DNA of 18,520 nt, from the NCBI GenBank assembly GCA_016292805.1, contig JAEDFM010000041.1:1-18520 (forward strand), written 5' to 3'. The notes beneath the pieces are model-generated. The model ran no database searches and had not been told where the DNA came from. It was given only the letters and a program-made list of their open reading frames with translations. The stretch's first letter is position 1. Each line of letters opens with the position of its first letter. A program made the position numbers and the translations under genes. The stretch is from Treponema sp. (lineage in GTDB: Bacteria; Spirochaetota; Spirochaetia; Treponematales; Treponemataceae). This document shows positions 1 through 6,044 of the stretch, one piece after another.

Positions 1-101
1 ACTACCTCCACAATTCCTTACAATTTATCTCTGGCACCGCTGTCCGATTTCCCAACCTTCCTATTGATTTTTTCCTCTATGATGGTAAATTTACAATATG
101 A
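1..101 (+). CDS. 3' end of an unidentified upstream gene (partial)
   Basis: The third forward frame is open from the window edge to a TGA at 99-101. It encodes about 32 residues that look protein-like, with a tail ending LYDGKFTI. Its stop codon overlaps the ATG of the thioredoxin-like gene in an ATGA arrangement, the usual sign of translational coupling in an operon. That gene has no Shine-Dalgarno sequence of its own, which fits coupling. The family cannot be recognised from so short a piece, and another forward frame is also open over most of this stretch, so the call is tentative. Confidence 0.45.
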   Translation, partial: YLHNSLQFISGTAVRFPNLPIDFFLYDGKFTI

Positions 102-625
102 AGAACTTTAATCGCATTTTATTTATCACTGTAATCCTACTTTTTTCTACCACAACAGCTTTTGCACAGGCTTCTATGCTGCAATTCAATACAAAAGACA
201 TAAATAATAAAAATATAACTGAAGCTGTGTTTAAAGACTCTAAGGTTACAATGATTAATGTATGGGGAACTTTCTGCGGTCCCTGCATTAATGAAATGCC
301 TGATCTTGGAAAATTAAGCTCTTATTACGATAAATCAGATTTTCAGATTATTGGAATTGTAATTGACGGGGTAAACAGAAAAGGTACACCTGACTCTAAA
401 ATCATCAATAGTGCTAAAACTATTGTAGAAAAAACTGGTGCCGATTACCTTCACATTATTCCAGACAGCAAACTTCTAAATGGTGTACTCAGACAAATTT
501 ATGCAGTACCAACAACTTTCTTTGTAAACAGCAAAGGTCAAATAATTGGAAATGCTTATGCTGGTGGTCGTAATTTTGAAGACTGGCTGACTATTGTTGA
601 ATCAACTATGAAGAGTGCTGAATAA
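98..625 (+). CDS. TlpA-like periplasmic thioredoxin-fold protein
   Basis: This 175-residue protein starts with a signal peptide: basic N-terminus, hydrophobic core at about residues 8-20, and a likely cleavage after AFA at residue 23. A thioredoxin-fold domain follows. The redox motif is WGTFCGPC with cysteines 60 and 63, and the family's cis-proline is visible in YAVPTTFFV. The expected role is thiol-disulfide exchange outside the cytoplasmic membrane. The start is the ATG overlapping the upstream TGA. Its own stop overlaps the ATG of the small CxxC peptide (TAATG), so the genes are translationally coupled. The partner is unknown. The adjacent membrane 4Fe-4S protein suggests an electron-transfer relay, but that is inference. 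The family assignment is firm; the substrate is not. Confidence 0.88.
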   Translation: MKNFNRILFITVILLFSTTTAFAQASMLQFNTKDINNKNITEAVFKDSKVTMINVWGTFCGPCINEMPDLGKLSSYYDKSDFQIIGIVIDGVNRKGTPDSKIINSAKTIVEKTGADYLHIIPDSKLLNGVLRQIYAVPTTFFVNSKGQIIGNAYAGGRNFEDWLTIVESTMKSAE

Positions 626-762
626 TGAAGCAAAAAATTGCTCCCTTCATCATCCTTACATTAAGCATTATTCTCATTGCTGCAGGAATCTTACGGGGCG
701 AAGCTGAAGCTGTTATAGAAAAGGCTACAAGAATCTGCATGGAGTGTATTGGAATTGGCTAG
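625..762 (+). CDS. CD1871A-family small CXXC membrane peptide
   Basis: This is a 45-residue ORF. Its ATG shares one base with the thioredoxin stop codon. It has a basic start (MKQK), a single hydrophobic segment at about residues 6-22, a short acidic/helical stretch, and a C-terminus ending CMECIGIG with cysteines 38 and 41. That tail, the length and the gene neighbours match what I recall of the CD1871A family of CXXC-motif peptides, which have no established biochemical function. The cysteine pair could be a thiol redox site or a metal ligand; the sequence cannot decide. The last 14 nt overlap the start of the 4Fe-4S gene, and the GAG of the motif codons forms part of that gene's likely ribosome-binding site (GGAG at 741-744). 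Confidence 0.82.
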   Translation: MKQKIAPFIILTLSIILIAAGILRGEAEAVIEKATRICMECIGIG

Positions 763-1618
763 AATCTCAAAAATCCGACTGATTATACAAGCCTGCTTCA
801 CTGCTCTTTCCAACGGCTATGTAAAGGGCTTTATTCATGGCCGCATTTACAATGGAGACTTAAAATATATTTGTGTTCCAGGTCTAAACTGCTATTCCTG
901 CCCTGGAGCCTTAGGCTCTTGCCCTATAGGCTCTCTTCAAGCAACTTTTGGCAGTCGCCAGTATAAAATCTCTCTATATGTTTTAGGCTTAATCAGTCTG
1001 TTTGGAGTTTTTCTTGGCCGCTTTGTCTGTGGTTTTCTGTGCCCCTTTGGACTTATTCAGGATTTACTGTTTAAGATTCCTTTTGTAAAAAAAATCCGCC
1101 AGTTACCAGGAGAAAAGTTCCTCCGCTGGTTCCGTTACATTATTCTTGCTGTGTTTGTTATTTTACTACCAATGCTTGTTGTTGATATTACTGGTCTTGG
1201 CGAACCCTGGTTCTGTAAGTTCATCTGCCCTGCTGGCACTCTGGAAGGTGGTATTCCTCTTGTTTTATTAAACAAAACTCTCCGCTCCGCAACAGGCTTT
1301 TTATTCAAATGGAAACTGCTTATCTTAGGTATAACTGTTCTGGCTTCTATAATTATCTACAGACCTTTCTGCCGTTACATCTGTCCATTGGGAGCCATTT
1401 ACGGTCTTTTCAATAAAGCTTCTTTCTTCCGCTATAATATTGATGAGTCAAAATGTACAAAATGCGGTATCTGTCAAACTACCTGTAAACTGAATATTAA
1501 AGTTTACATAAACCCCAATTCTTTGGATTGTATTCGCTGCGGAGAATGTAAAGAAATTTGTCCTCAAAAGGCAATTGTAATAAATAAAACTAAAGGCAAA
1601 CTTTCTGACAAAGAATAG
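749..1618 (+). CDS. Polytopic membrane 4Fe-4S protein (NapH/YccM-like)
   Basis: This 289-residue membrane iron-sulfur protein resembles the NapH/YccM/CcoG type of polyferredoxin. An N-terminal cysteine cluster (C42, C48, C51, C58 in NCYSCPGALGSCP) precedes the membrane segments at roughly 74-96, 128-148 and 188-205. Paired CxxxC-P motifs lie at 94/98, 156/160 and 208/212. Two classical ferredoxin motifs end the protein: C236/239/242/246 and C261/264/267/271. The expected role is electron transfer across or along the membrane. The most upstream start is TTG at 749, preceded by GGAG only 4 nt away; a second TTG at 755 has a more usual spacing, so the exact start is uncertain. It is the last gene of the redox operon, and its 3' end overlaps the convergent DUF5718-like gene by 29 bp. 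Confidence 0.85.
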   Translation: MELARISKIRLIIQACFTALSNGYVKGFIHGRIYNGDLKYICVPGLNCYSCPGALGSCPIGSLQATFGSRQYKISLYVLGLISLFGVFLGRFVCGFLCPFGLIQDLLFKIPFVKKIRQLPGEKFLRWFRYIILAVFVILLPMLVVDITGLGEPWFCKFICPAGTLEGGIPLVLLNKTLRSATGFLFKWKLLILGITVLASIIIYRPFCRYICPLGAIYGLFNKASFFRYNIDESKCTKCGICQTTCKLNIKVYINPNSLDCIRCGECKEICPQKAIVINKTKGKLSDKE

Positions 1619-2462
1619 AAACATCACCATTAGAAAAATCGTGATTTTCTACCATTTCAGTTATATTTGAAAGATTGTATTTATCTTCAGGATAAAGCAC
1701 TACTACGCTTTCATCATCATTCTGAAGGAAATTGTGTTCGCCAAAATCTGTATAGCGGGTTGCTCCAATAGAAACAAGAAATTCTTCCGGGCAGCCTGCT
1801 TCATTTAAGTAAGCATTAAGATTTTCTGCAGGTCCTTCATCTATCTGATTATTAAACTTATCAATCATCCAGGAAACAAGCTGATCGTAAATATAGCTAT
1901 AATCACGAACAGCACTGTCCTCGCCATACTGAAAAGCTTTTCCATCTCTAACCAGGAAACTGGCAATTCTATATTTATTTAAAATTCCGTTCTTAGAAAA
2001 CTCATCTACAGGAATAATCTGTTCCGAAAGCCCTTTAGAAGATTCACCCCAGTTCTTTTTTAAACTGATTTTCTTTGCTCCTTCTTTACGAATGGAACAA
2101 TCATTAGAAGCAGCAAAAGCAGTTGGTATAAGACTAACAACTTTTCCGTCTTTCCACTCCACCTTACAAAAAACAGCACATTCTGGTTCCAGCTGAACTT
2201 TCTGTTCACCTGATGGGTAAATAATTTTTGCAGAATCAAAAGGAAATTGTTTAAGGAACTCAGGTGTTACATTTTTCCCAACATTTATCCCTGTCCCTTT
2301 TGTCAGATTTCCAGCAGGCAAATAAGTTGGAAAAATAGCCTTAGGTGCACCGGCATCGGCCTTTACATTTGCAAAATCAACAGCTTCCCCAGCCTGTTCC
2401 AAATGGCCTGTAAAATTTCCTGCAACACCAAAGCAAGGTATATTCTTCAAATCTTTTTTCAT
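1590..2462 (-). CDS. DUF5718-like, fumarylacetoacetate-hydrolase-fold protein
   Basis: This 290-residue protein has hallmarks of the fumarylacetoacetate hydrolase (FAH) fold. The N-terminal GVAGNFTGHLEQAGEA resembles the FAH GxNYxxHxxE region, AFAASNDCSIR carries an NDxSxR motif, and FLVSIGATRYTDFGEHNFL with a later acidic pair resembles the C-terminal substrate loop. I recall such proteins as DUF5718, which has no assigned reaction. The ATG at 2462 was chosen because GGAAAG lies 8 nt upstream, inside the last codons of pyrC, whose stop is 5 nt away. An upstream start at 2495 would overlap pyrC and lacks this support. It is the last gene of the pyr cluster and runs 29 bp into the convergent iron-sulfur gene. 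Fold-level call fairly sure; function unknown. Confidence 0.72.
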   Translation of the reverse strand: MKKDLKNIPCFGVAGNFTGHLEQAGEAVDFANVKADAGAPKAIFPTYLPAGNLTKGTGINVGKNVTPEFLKQFPFDSAKIIYPSGEQKVQLEPECAVFCKVEWKDGKVVSLIPTAFAASNDCSIRKEGAKKISLKKNWGESSKGLSEQIIPVDEFSKNGILNKYRIASFLVRDGKAFQYGEDSAVRDYSYIYDQLVSWMIDKFNNQIDEGPAENLNAYLNEAGCPEEFLVSIGATRYTDFGEHNFLQNDDESVVVLYPEDKYNLSNITEMVENHDFSNGDVSILCQKVCL

Positions 2463-2466
2463 AATT

Positions 2467-3828
2467 TTATCTTTCCAAAACCTTACGACCGTCAATAAAC
2501 AGACCTTTTACTTTACCAGTAACTGTTCTTCCATTAAATGGAGTAAACTTTCCCTTACTATAGAACAGCTCAGAATCTACAACCCATTCTTCATCTGGAT
2601 CAACTAAAGTCAAATCTGCATCATATCCGGCTTTTAAAAGACCTTTATTAATTCCAAGAATTTCAGAAGGATTTGCGGACATTAAGGCACTTAACTTCTG
2701 TGGTTCAATTCCATTTTCCTTTACTAAAACAGTGTTACAAACCGCATAAGAAAGTTCCAGCCCAGTAAAGCCTGGTGCGCCGTTTGCTTTATCTTCTGCA
2801 GTGTGAGGTGCATGGTCTGTAGAAATACAATCTACAATTCCTTCCTTAATACATTCAATCAAAGCAAGTCTATCAGATTCAAAACGCAAAGGTGGATTTA
2901 CAATATTAAAGATTTCAGGATCCCCTTCTCCGCTCATTCCAATATGATGAGGTGTAACTTCGCAGGTAACACGGAAGTTTCCTTTTTCTTCAGAAGCTTC
3001 TATTGAATACTTAGCTTCGCGAATGGCATCCATACAATTTTCTGTACTTACATGACACAAATGAATATGACAATCAGCCTGCTTAGCCAGCATAATATTG
3101 CGGATAGTATAAGAATCCTCTGCAATGGCAAGAAGTTCATTAGCCTTTGTAATTGATTCTACAGTTTTTTCAGCCCGTAAGGCTTTGGCCTGTGCTACAA
3201 GAGAAGGATCTTCACAATGGCAGGCAACAACAATATTTTTCTGTCCAGCCTTAATCATACCATCCAGCATTGCCTGGGAAGAAAGTACATCCTTTCCATC
3301 TTCACTGATTACAGGAGTATATTTAACATCCAGATTATCAAGATGACTGACTGTCTGACCGTCAAAATCTTTAGTAATGCTTACAACCTGGAATAAATGT
3401 GTAAGCCCAATTGCAGCCGCTTCCCGTTCAATCTGCATTGCCATTTCTATAGAAGAAACTACAGGTTTTGTATTTGGCATTGCCACAACAGTACCAAATC
3501 CACCAGAAGCAGCCGCATGAAGTCCAGTATTCAAATCTTCTTTCTGAGTAAGCCCCGGATAGCGCATATGAACATGCATATCTACAAAGGCAGGAGTTAC
3601 AGTTAATCCGTGAGCATCATAAAGCTCCACCTTACAATCGTCGCCATAACCGTCTTCTTTTAAAACTGCAGCTGCCAGCGCTTCCACAGTTTTAGAATCA
3701 GTAAAATACCCCTGAAAAACCGCTCTGATTGTTTTTTCTACAACCATCACAGCCCCTGCAGTATCCATATTTTTATCCAGCAAGCGTGCATTATATATTA
3801 AAATTGCCTTAGTCACAGATTCCCCCAT
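2467..3828 (-). CDS. pyrC: Dihydroorotase
   Basis: This amidohydrolase-fold enzyme closes N-carbamoyl-aspartate to dihydroorotate, the third step of UMP synthesis. The metal-binding HxH is in VDMHVHMRYPG, followed by further ligand motifs ACHCEDP, HLCHVST and the catalytic aspartate region STDHAPHT. The length (about 450 residues) and the motif order fit class I, AllB-like dihydroorotases. Three starts are possible: TTG at 3834, ATG at 3828 (used here) and GTG at 3816, which has GGGGGA just upstream. The protein sequence proper seems to begin near TKAILIYNARLLD, so the GTG may be the real one. It lies 54 bp after pyrI and 5 bp before the DUF5718-like gene, so co-transcription is likely. Confidence 0.9.
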   Translation of the reverse strand: MGESVTKAILIYNARLLDKNMDTAGAVMVVEKTIRAVFQGYFTDSKTVEALAAAVLKEDGYGDDCKVELYDAHGLTVTPAFVDMHVHMRYPGLTQKEDLNTGLHAAASGGFGTVVAMPNTKPVVSSIEMAMQIEREAAAIGLTHLFQVVSITKDFDGQTVSHLDNLDVKYTPVISEDGKDVLSSQAMLDGMIKAGQKNIVVACHCEDPSLVAQAKALRAEKTVESITKANELLAIAEDSYTIRNIMLAKQADCHIHLCHVSTENCMDAIREAKYSIEASEEKGNFRVTCEVTPHHIGMSGEGDPEIFNIVNPPLRFESDRLALIECIKEGIVDCISTDHAPHTAEDKANGAPGFTGLELSYAVCNTVLVKENGIEPQKLSALMSANPSEILGINKGLLKAGYDADLTLVDPDEEWVVDSELFYSKGKFTPFNGRTVTGKVKGLFIDGRKVLER

Positions 3829-3852
3829 ACTCAAAAATATATCCCCAGAAAT

Positions 3853-3880
3853 CTGATGACTGATGACTGAAGACTGATGA
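3853..3880. repeat. Four tandem copies of a 7-bp repeat (CTGATGA)
   Basis: Between the pyrI stop and the pyrC start, the heptamer CTGATGA occurs four times head to tail. The third copy is CTGAAGA. It resembles the short tandemly repeated repetitive sequences known from cyanobacteria. It could vary by slippage and so change the pyrI-pyrC spacing, but no function is visible. Confidence 0.85.
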
Positions 3881-3888
3881 CTTATATT

Positions 3889-4323
3889 CTAGTTATTTTT
3901 TCCAGCCAGATACAAAGTATCGCAATATTCACATTTGTAGATACCCTTTGTACGGTCAGCAAGAATAAAAGTTGGTTTTACATAATGTTCTGTCTGTGTA
4001 ATACAGCGTGGATTTTTACAGTTAAAAACTCCGCTAACTTTTGAAGGAAGTTCCATTGTAATCTTACGAACAATTTTTTCCTCTTCAATTACATTTACAC
4101 AAATATTTGGATCAATAAATCCCAGTACAGAAAAATCAATATTGATGATGTTATCAATTTTAATAATATCTTTTTTTCCTGATTTTTCAGATGGAACATT
4201 CTGAATAAGACAAGATGTAAATGGAGCTTTATCCAACCCAAGCCACTGATAGATTTTCCAGCCGGCACCAGCGCTAATATGATCAATTACTAAGCCGTTT
4301 TTTATTGTATTTACGTTTAACAT
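3889..4323 (-). CDS. pyrI: Aspartate carbamoyltransferase regulatory subunit
   Basis: This 144-residue protein is the allosteric, nucleotide-binding chain of aspartate transcarbamoylase. The C-terminal zinc domain has four cysteines in the family arrangement: C102 and C107 in NCKNPRCITQTEHY, and C131 and C134 in CEYC. The zinc domain is what contacts the catalytic PyrB chain. The N-terminal part (DHISAGAGWKIYQWLGL) matches the effector-binding domain. The ATG at 4323 is chosen because AGAGGAA precedes it by about 5 nt. A longer open frame reaching 4449 runs into repetitive DNA and is judged non-coding. pyrB lies upstream on the same strand but is separated by 454 bp of repeats, which is unusual for subunits of one complex. 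Confidence 0.92.
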   Translation of the reverse strand: MLNVNTIKNGLVIDHISAGAGWKIYQWLGLDKAPFTSCLIQNVPSEKSGKKDIIKIDNIINIDFSVLGFIDPNICVNVIEEEKIVRKITMELPSKVSGVFNCKNPRCITQTEHYVKPTFILADRTKGIYKCEYCDTLYLAGKNN

Positions 4324-4442
4324 AAAATTTCCTCTTTCTTTTTCACTCTGCATTCCGTGTGCTACCACAAAAAAAATGCCTCGTCTCGTTTCTGTCCTCG
4401 CTTCGCTGCGGAAGGACTTCGACGATTCATCTTTTTTGTTCC

Positions 4443-4498
4443 CGCACACACTTTACATATCCTAAAATAAATTGAACTTACCTCAAAATAAATCCAAT
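4443..4498. repeat. 56-bp direct repeat, copy 1
   Basis: This copy is identical base for base to 4555-4610, an offset of 112 bp. It begins CGCACACACTTTACATATCC and ends AATCCAAT. Similarity fades beyond the ends. It looks like a duplication within an intergenic element. Confidence 0.92.
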
Positions 4499-4554
4499 CA
4501 AAACATATTCTTTCAGGTAAATTCAATCAAAAACTTACCACACAAATTTCTTTA

Positions 4555-4610
4555 CGCACACACTTTACATATCCTAAAATAAATTGAACTTACCTCAAAA
4601 TAAATCCAAT
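4555..4610. repeat. 56-bp direct repeat, copy 2
   Basis: Perfect second copy of 4443-4498. The intervening 56 bp are unrelated apart from a small inverted repeat built on GGTAA/TTACC. Two copies alone do not make a CRISPR array. Confidence 0.92.
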
Positions 4611-4628
4611 AAAAACTTATAGGACGGG

Positions 4629-4760
4629 AGGGGAAAGCCTTCCCCTGGCTGCTGCCGCGAGTCGCTCCACAAATGTCAAAGCAAGCTTTGTCACTTGCTC
4701 CGCTTTGTCGCGTCATCCGCCACCCCTTCTAGCGGGCACTGTAGCTTAAGATTTGCCCGC
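4629..4760. repeat. GC-rich intergenic element with nested hairpins
   Basis: Visible inverted repeats are AGGGGAA/TTCCCCT (4629-4646), CAAAGC/GCTTTG around 4677-4690 within a longer imperfect stem, and GCGGGCA/TGCCCGC (4732-4760). None has a T-run in the pyrB direction, so a simple terminator is not indicated. The GGAGGGGAA-GCCTTCC core also occurs in the terminator after pta, suggesting one repeat family dispersed in the genome. Confidence 0.6.
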
Positions 4761-4777
4761 AACGCCCACTTTTATTC

Positions 4778-5701
4778 CTAAATTGAACCTGTCAATTTTG
4801 CAATTAAAGCCATGCGGGCGAACATGCCGTATTTTACCTGTTTGAAGTATGCTGCTCTTGGGTCGTCATCAACTTCTGGAGTAATTTCATTTACCCGTGG
4901 AAGTGGATGAAGAATAATCATGTTTTTGCGGGCAAGCTTCATTTTTTCGCTGTCCAAAATGTAAACGTCCTTTAAGCGGATGTAATCCTGTTCATTAAAG
5001 AAACGTTCCTTCTGAACACGAGTCATGTAAAGAACATCAAGTTCGCCCATAACTTCTTCAAGGCTTTCTACAATTTCGTATTTAACACCAGCTGGTTCAA
5101 GTACGTTTGTAATCAAATAATCTGGTACAGTAAGTTCTTTTGGACTAATAAAAATGAACTTGTTTCCCTTAAAGTGGCGTAAAGCTTCTGCTAAAGAATG
5201 TACAGTGCGTCCAAACTTTAAGTCTCCACAGAAACCTACTGTATGGTTTTCCAAACCACCTAAAAGCTGACGGATTGTAACTAGGTCTGTTAAAGTTTGG
5301 GTTGGATGATAGTGGCCGCCATCACCAGCATTAATAATTGGACAGGCAGAATACTTGCTTGCTAAAAGAGCAGCACCTTCTTTTGGTGTACGCATTGCAA
5401 TAACATCAGCATAAGAAGAAACTACACGGATTGTATCTGCCAAAGTTTCACCTTTTGATGTAGAAGTATTGTTAGCATCTGAAAAGCCTTCAACAGAACC
5501 GCCCAAACGGAGCATTGCGGCTTCAAATGAAAGTCGTGTTCTAGTGCTTGGCTCAAAAAAAAGTGTCGCAAGAATTTTCCCGCGACACACATCATTAAAA
5601 GATTTAGGATCAACAATCATCTGTTCTGCCAATGAACAAATTTCTTCAATTTCTGATACAGTTAAATCATCAGGCTGTATTAAATGACGACCAGTTAACA
5701 T
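4778..5701 (-). CDS. pyrB: Aspartate carbamoyltransferase catalytic subunit
   Basis: This enzyme joins carbamoyl phosphate and aspartate, the committed step of pyrimidine synthesis. The carbamoyl-phosphate loop FFEPSTRTRLSFE has STRTR at residues 52-56, the second active-site lysine is in TSKGET (K83), HPTQTLTDL starts at 132, and HPLPR is at 265-269. At 307 residues it is full length for the family. The ATG at 5701 is preceded by AGAGG 8 nt away. A TATACT -10 box about 30 bp upstream suggests it is the first gene of the pyr cluster. The separate pyrI implies a regulated holoenzyme with both chains. Confidence 0.95.
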   Translation of the reverse strand: MLTGRHLIQPDDLTVSEIEEICSLAEQMIVDPKSFNDVCRGKILATLFFEPSTRTRLSFEAAMLRLGGSVEGFSDANNTSTSKGETLADTIRVVSSYADVIAMRTPKEGAALLASKYSACPIINAGDGGHYHPTQTLTDLVTIRQLLGGLENHTVGFCGDLKFGRTVHSLAEALRHFKGNKFIFISPKELTVPDYLITNVLEPAGVKYEIVESLEEVMGELDVLYMTRVQKERFFNEQDYIRLKDVYILDSEKMKLARKNMIILHPLPRVNEITPEVDDDPRAAYFKQVKYGMFARMALIAKLTGSI

Positions 5702-5729
5702 TCGGTAAACCTCTTTTAGAATTTTTATG

Positions 5730-5735
5730 AGTATA
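5730..5735 (-). promoter_or_regulatory. Probable -10 box of the pyrB promoter
   Basis: TATACT on the minus strand would start transcription about 22 nt before the pyrB ATG, leaving room for the AGAGG ribosome-binding site. The -35 region is weak (TTCCAA-like at 17 bp), so activity may depend on other factors. Confidence 0.5.
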
Positions 5736-5760
5736 CCAAAGAAACTGGGAAATTGGAAGT

Positions 5761-5937
5761 TTATTCTTCTATATCTTCACTTTTTACATCCTTAGCATCA
5801 GTTGCCCCAAAAGGTATGCTAAGATAACCACCTCTTTTTTGAAAAAACGGCAAAACAACGCAAACGTAAAAATTTAATTGGAAACTTTTATAGATAAGAC
5901 TTACAGCAAGTCTAAAAAAAAATCGGAATAAATTCAA
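5761..5937 (-). pseudogene. Possible 58-residue ORF or gene remnant upstream of pyrB
   Basis: This minus-strand frame is open from TTG at 5937 to TAA at 5761. The N-terminal half is hydrophobic (RLAVSLIYKSF, then FYVCVVLPFF). The C-terminal half, GGYLSIPFGATDAKDV followed by an acidic tail, reads like the genuine end of a membrane protein. There is no ATG and no ribosome-binding site, and a TGA sits just upstream of the TTG, so it may be the 3' remnant of a decayed gene. It ends just before the pyrB promoter. No family is recognised and chance cannot be excluded. Confidence 0.3.
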
Positions 5938-5979
5938 TTTTCATATTTAATGATTTGTTATCTACCCGTTAAACCCTAA

Positions 5980-6008
5980 TTGAGAAATTCAATACATTGC
6001 GATAAAAT
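5980..6008 (+). promoter_or_regulatory. pta promoter (-35 TTGAGA, 17 bp, -10 TAAAAT)
   Basis: Both hexamers match the housekeeping sigma consensus at five of six (-10) and four of six (-35) positions, with optimal 17-bp spacing. Transcription would start near 6015, giving a leader of about 30 nt that carries the AGAGGA ribosome-binding site of pta. Confidence 0.7.
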
Positions 6009-6044
6009 AAATCCAGAAAATAATTAAATATATAGAGGAATAAA

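Larger units (their letters stand above)
4324..4777. other. Repeat-rich intergenic block between pyrB and pyrI
   Basis: No convincing gene lies here. The block has three parts. 4324-4442 is a sequence open in the pyrI frame with an arginine/serine-rich, unlikely translation. 4443-4610 contains a perfect 56-bp direct repeat. 4619-4777 is markedly GC-rich, with several inverted repeats. The GC contrast and hairpins suggest dispersed non-coding repeat elements, and one core recurs at the pta terminator. Confidence 0.7.

Noticed and set aside
1..97. Minus-strand frame of about 20 residues running to the left of the thioredoxin gene.
   Set aside because: It is bounded by stops, has no start codon and no ribosome-binding site.
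86..98. Possible leaderless start for the thioredoxin gene (TTGATT, 16 bp, TAAATT just before the ATG).
   Set aside because: The upstream partial frame stops in an ATGA overlap, so translational coupling explains the missing ribosome-binding site better, and the hexamers are weak.
1632..1650. Short inverted repeat AGAAAAATC/GATTTTCT as terminator between convergent genes.
   Set aside because: All A/T-rich, with a bulge, no T-run, and it lies inside the coding sequence of the DUF5718-like gene.
4324..4449. N-terminal extension of pyrI in the same open frame, 42 residues.
   Set aside because: The ATG at 4323 has a good ribosome-binding site and matches the normal PyrI start; the extension is repetitive and compositionally odd.
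4443..4610. Two identical 56-bp repeats, considered as a CRISPR array.
   Set aside because: There are only two copies, the repeats are too long and AT-rich, there is no third repeat and no cas gene nearby.
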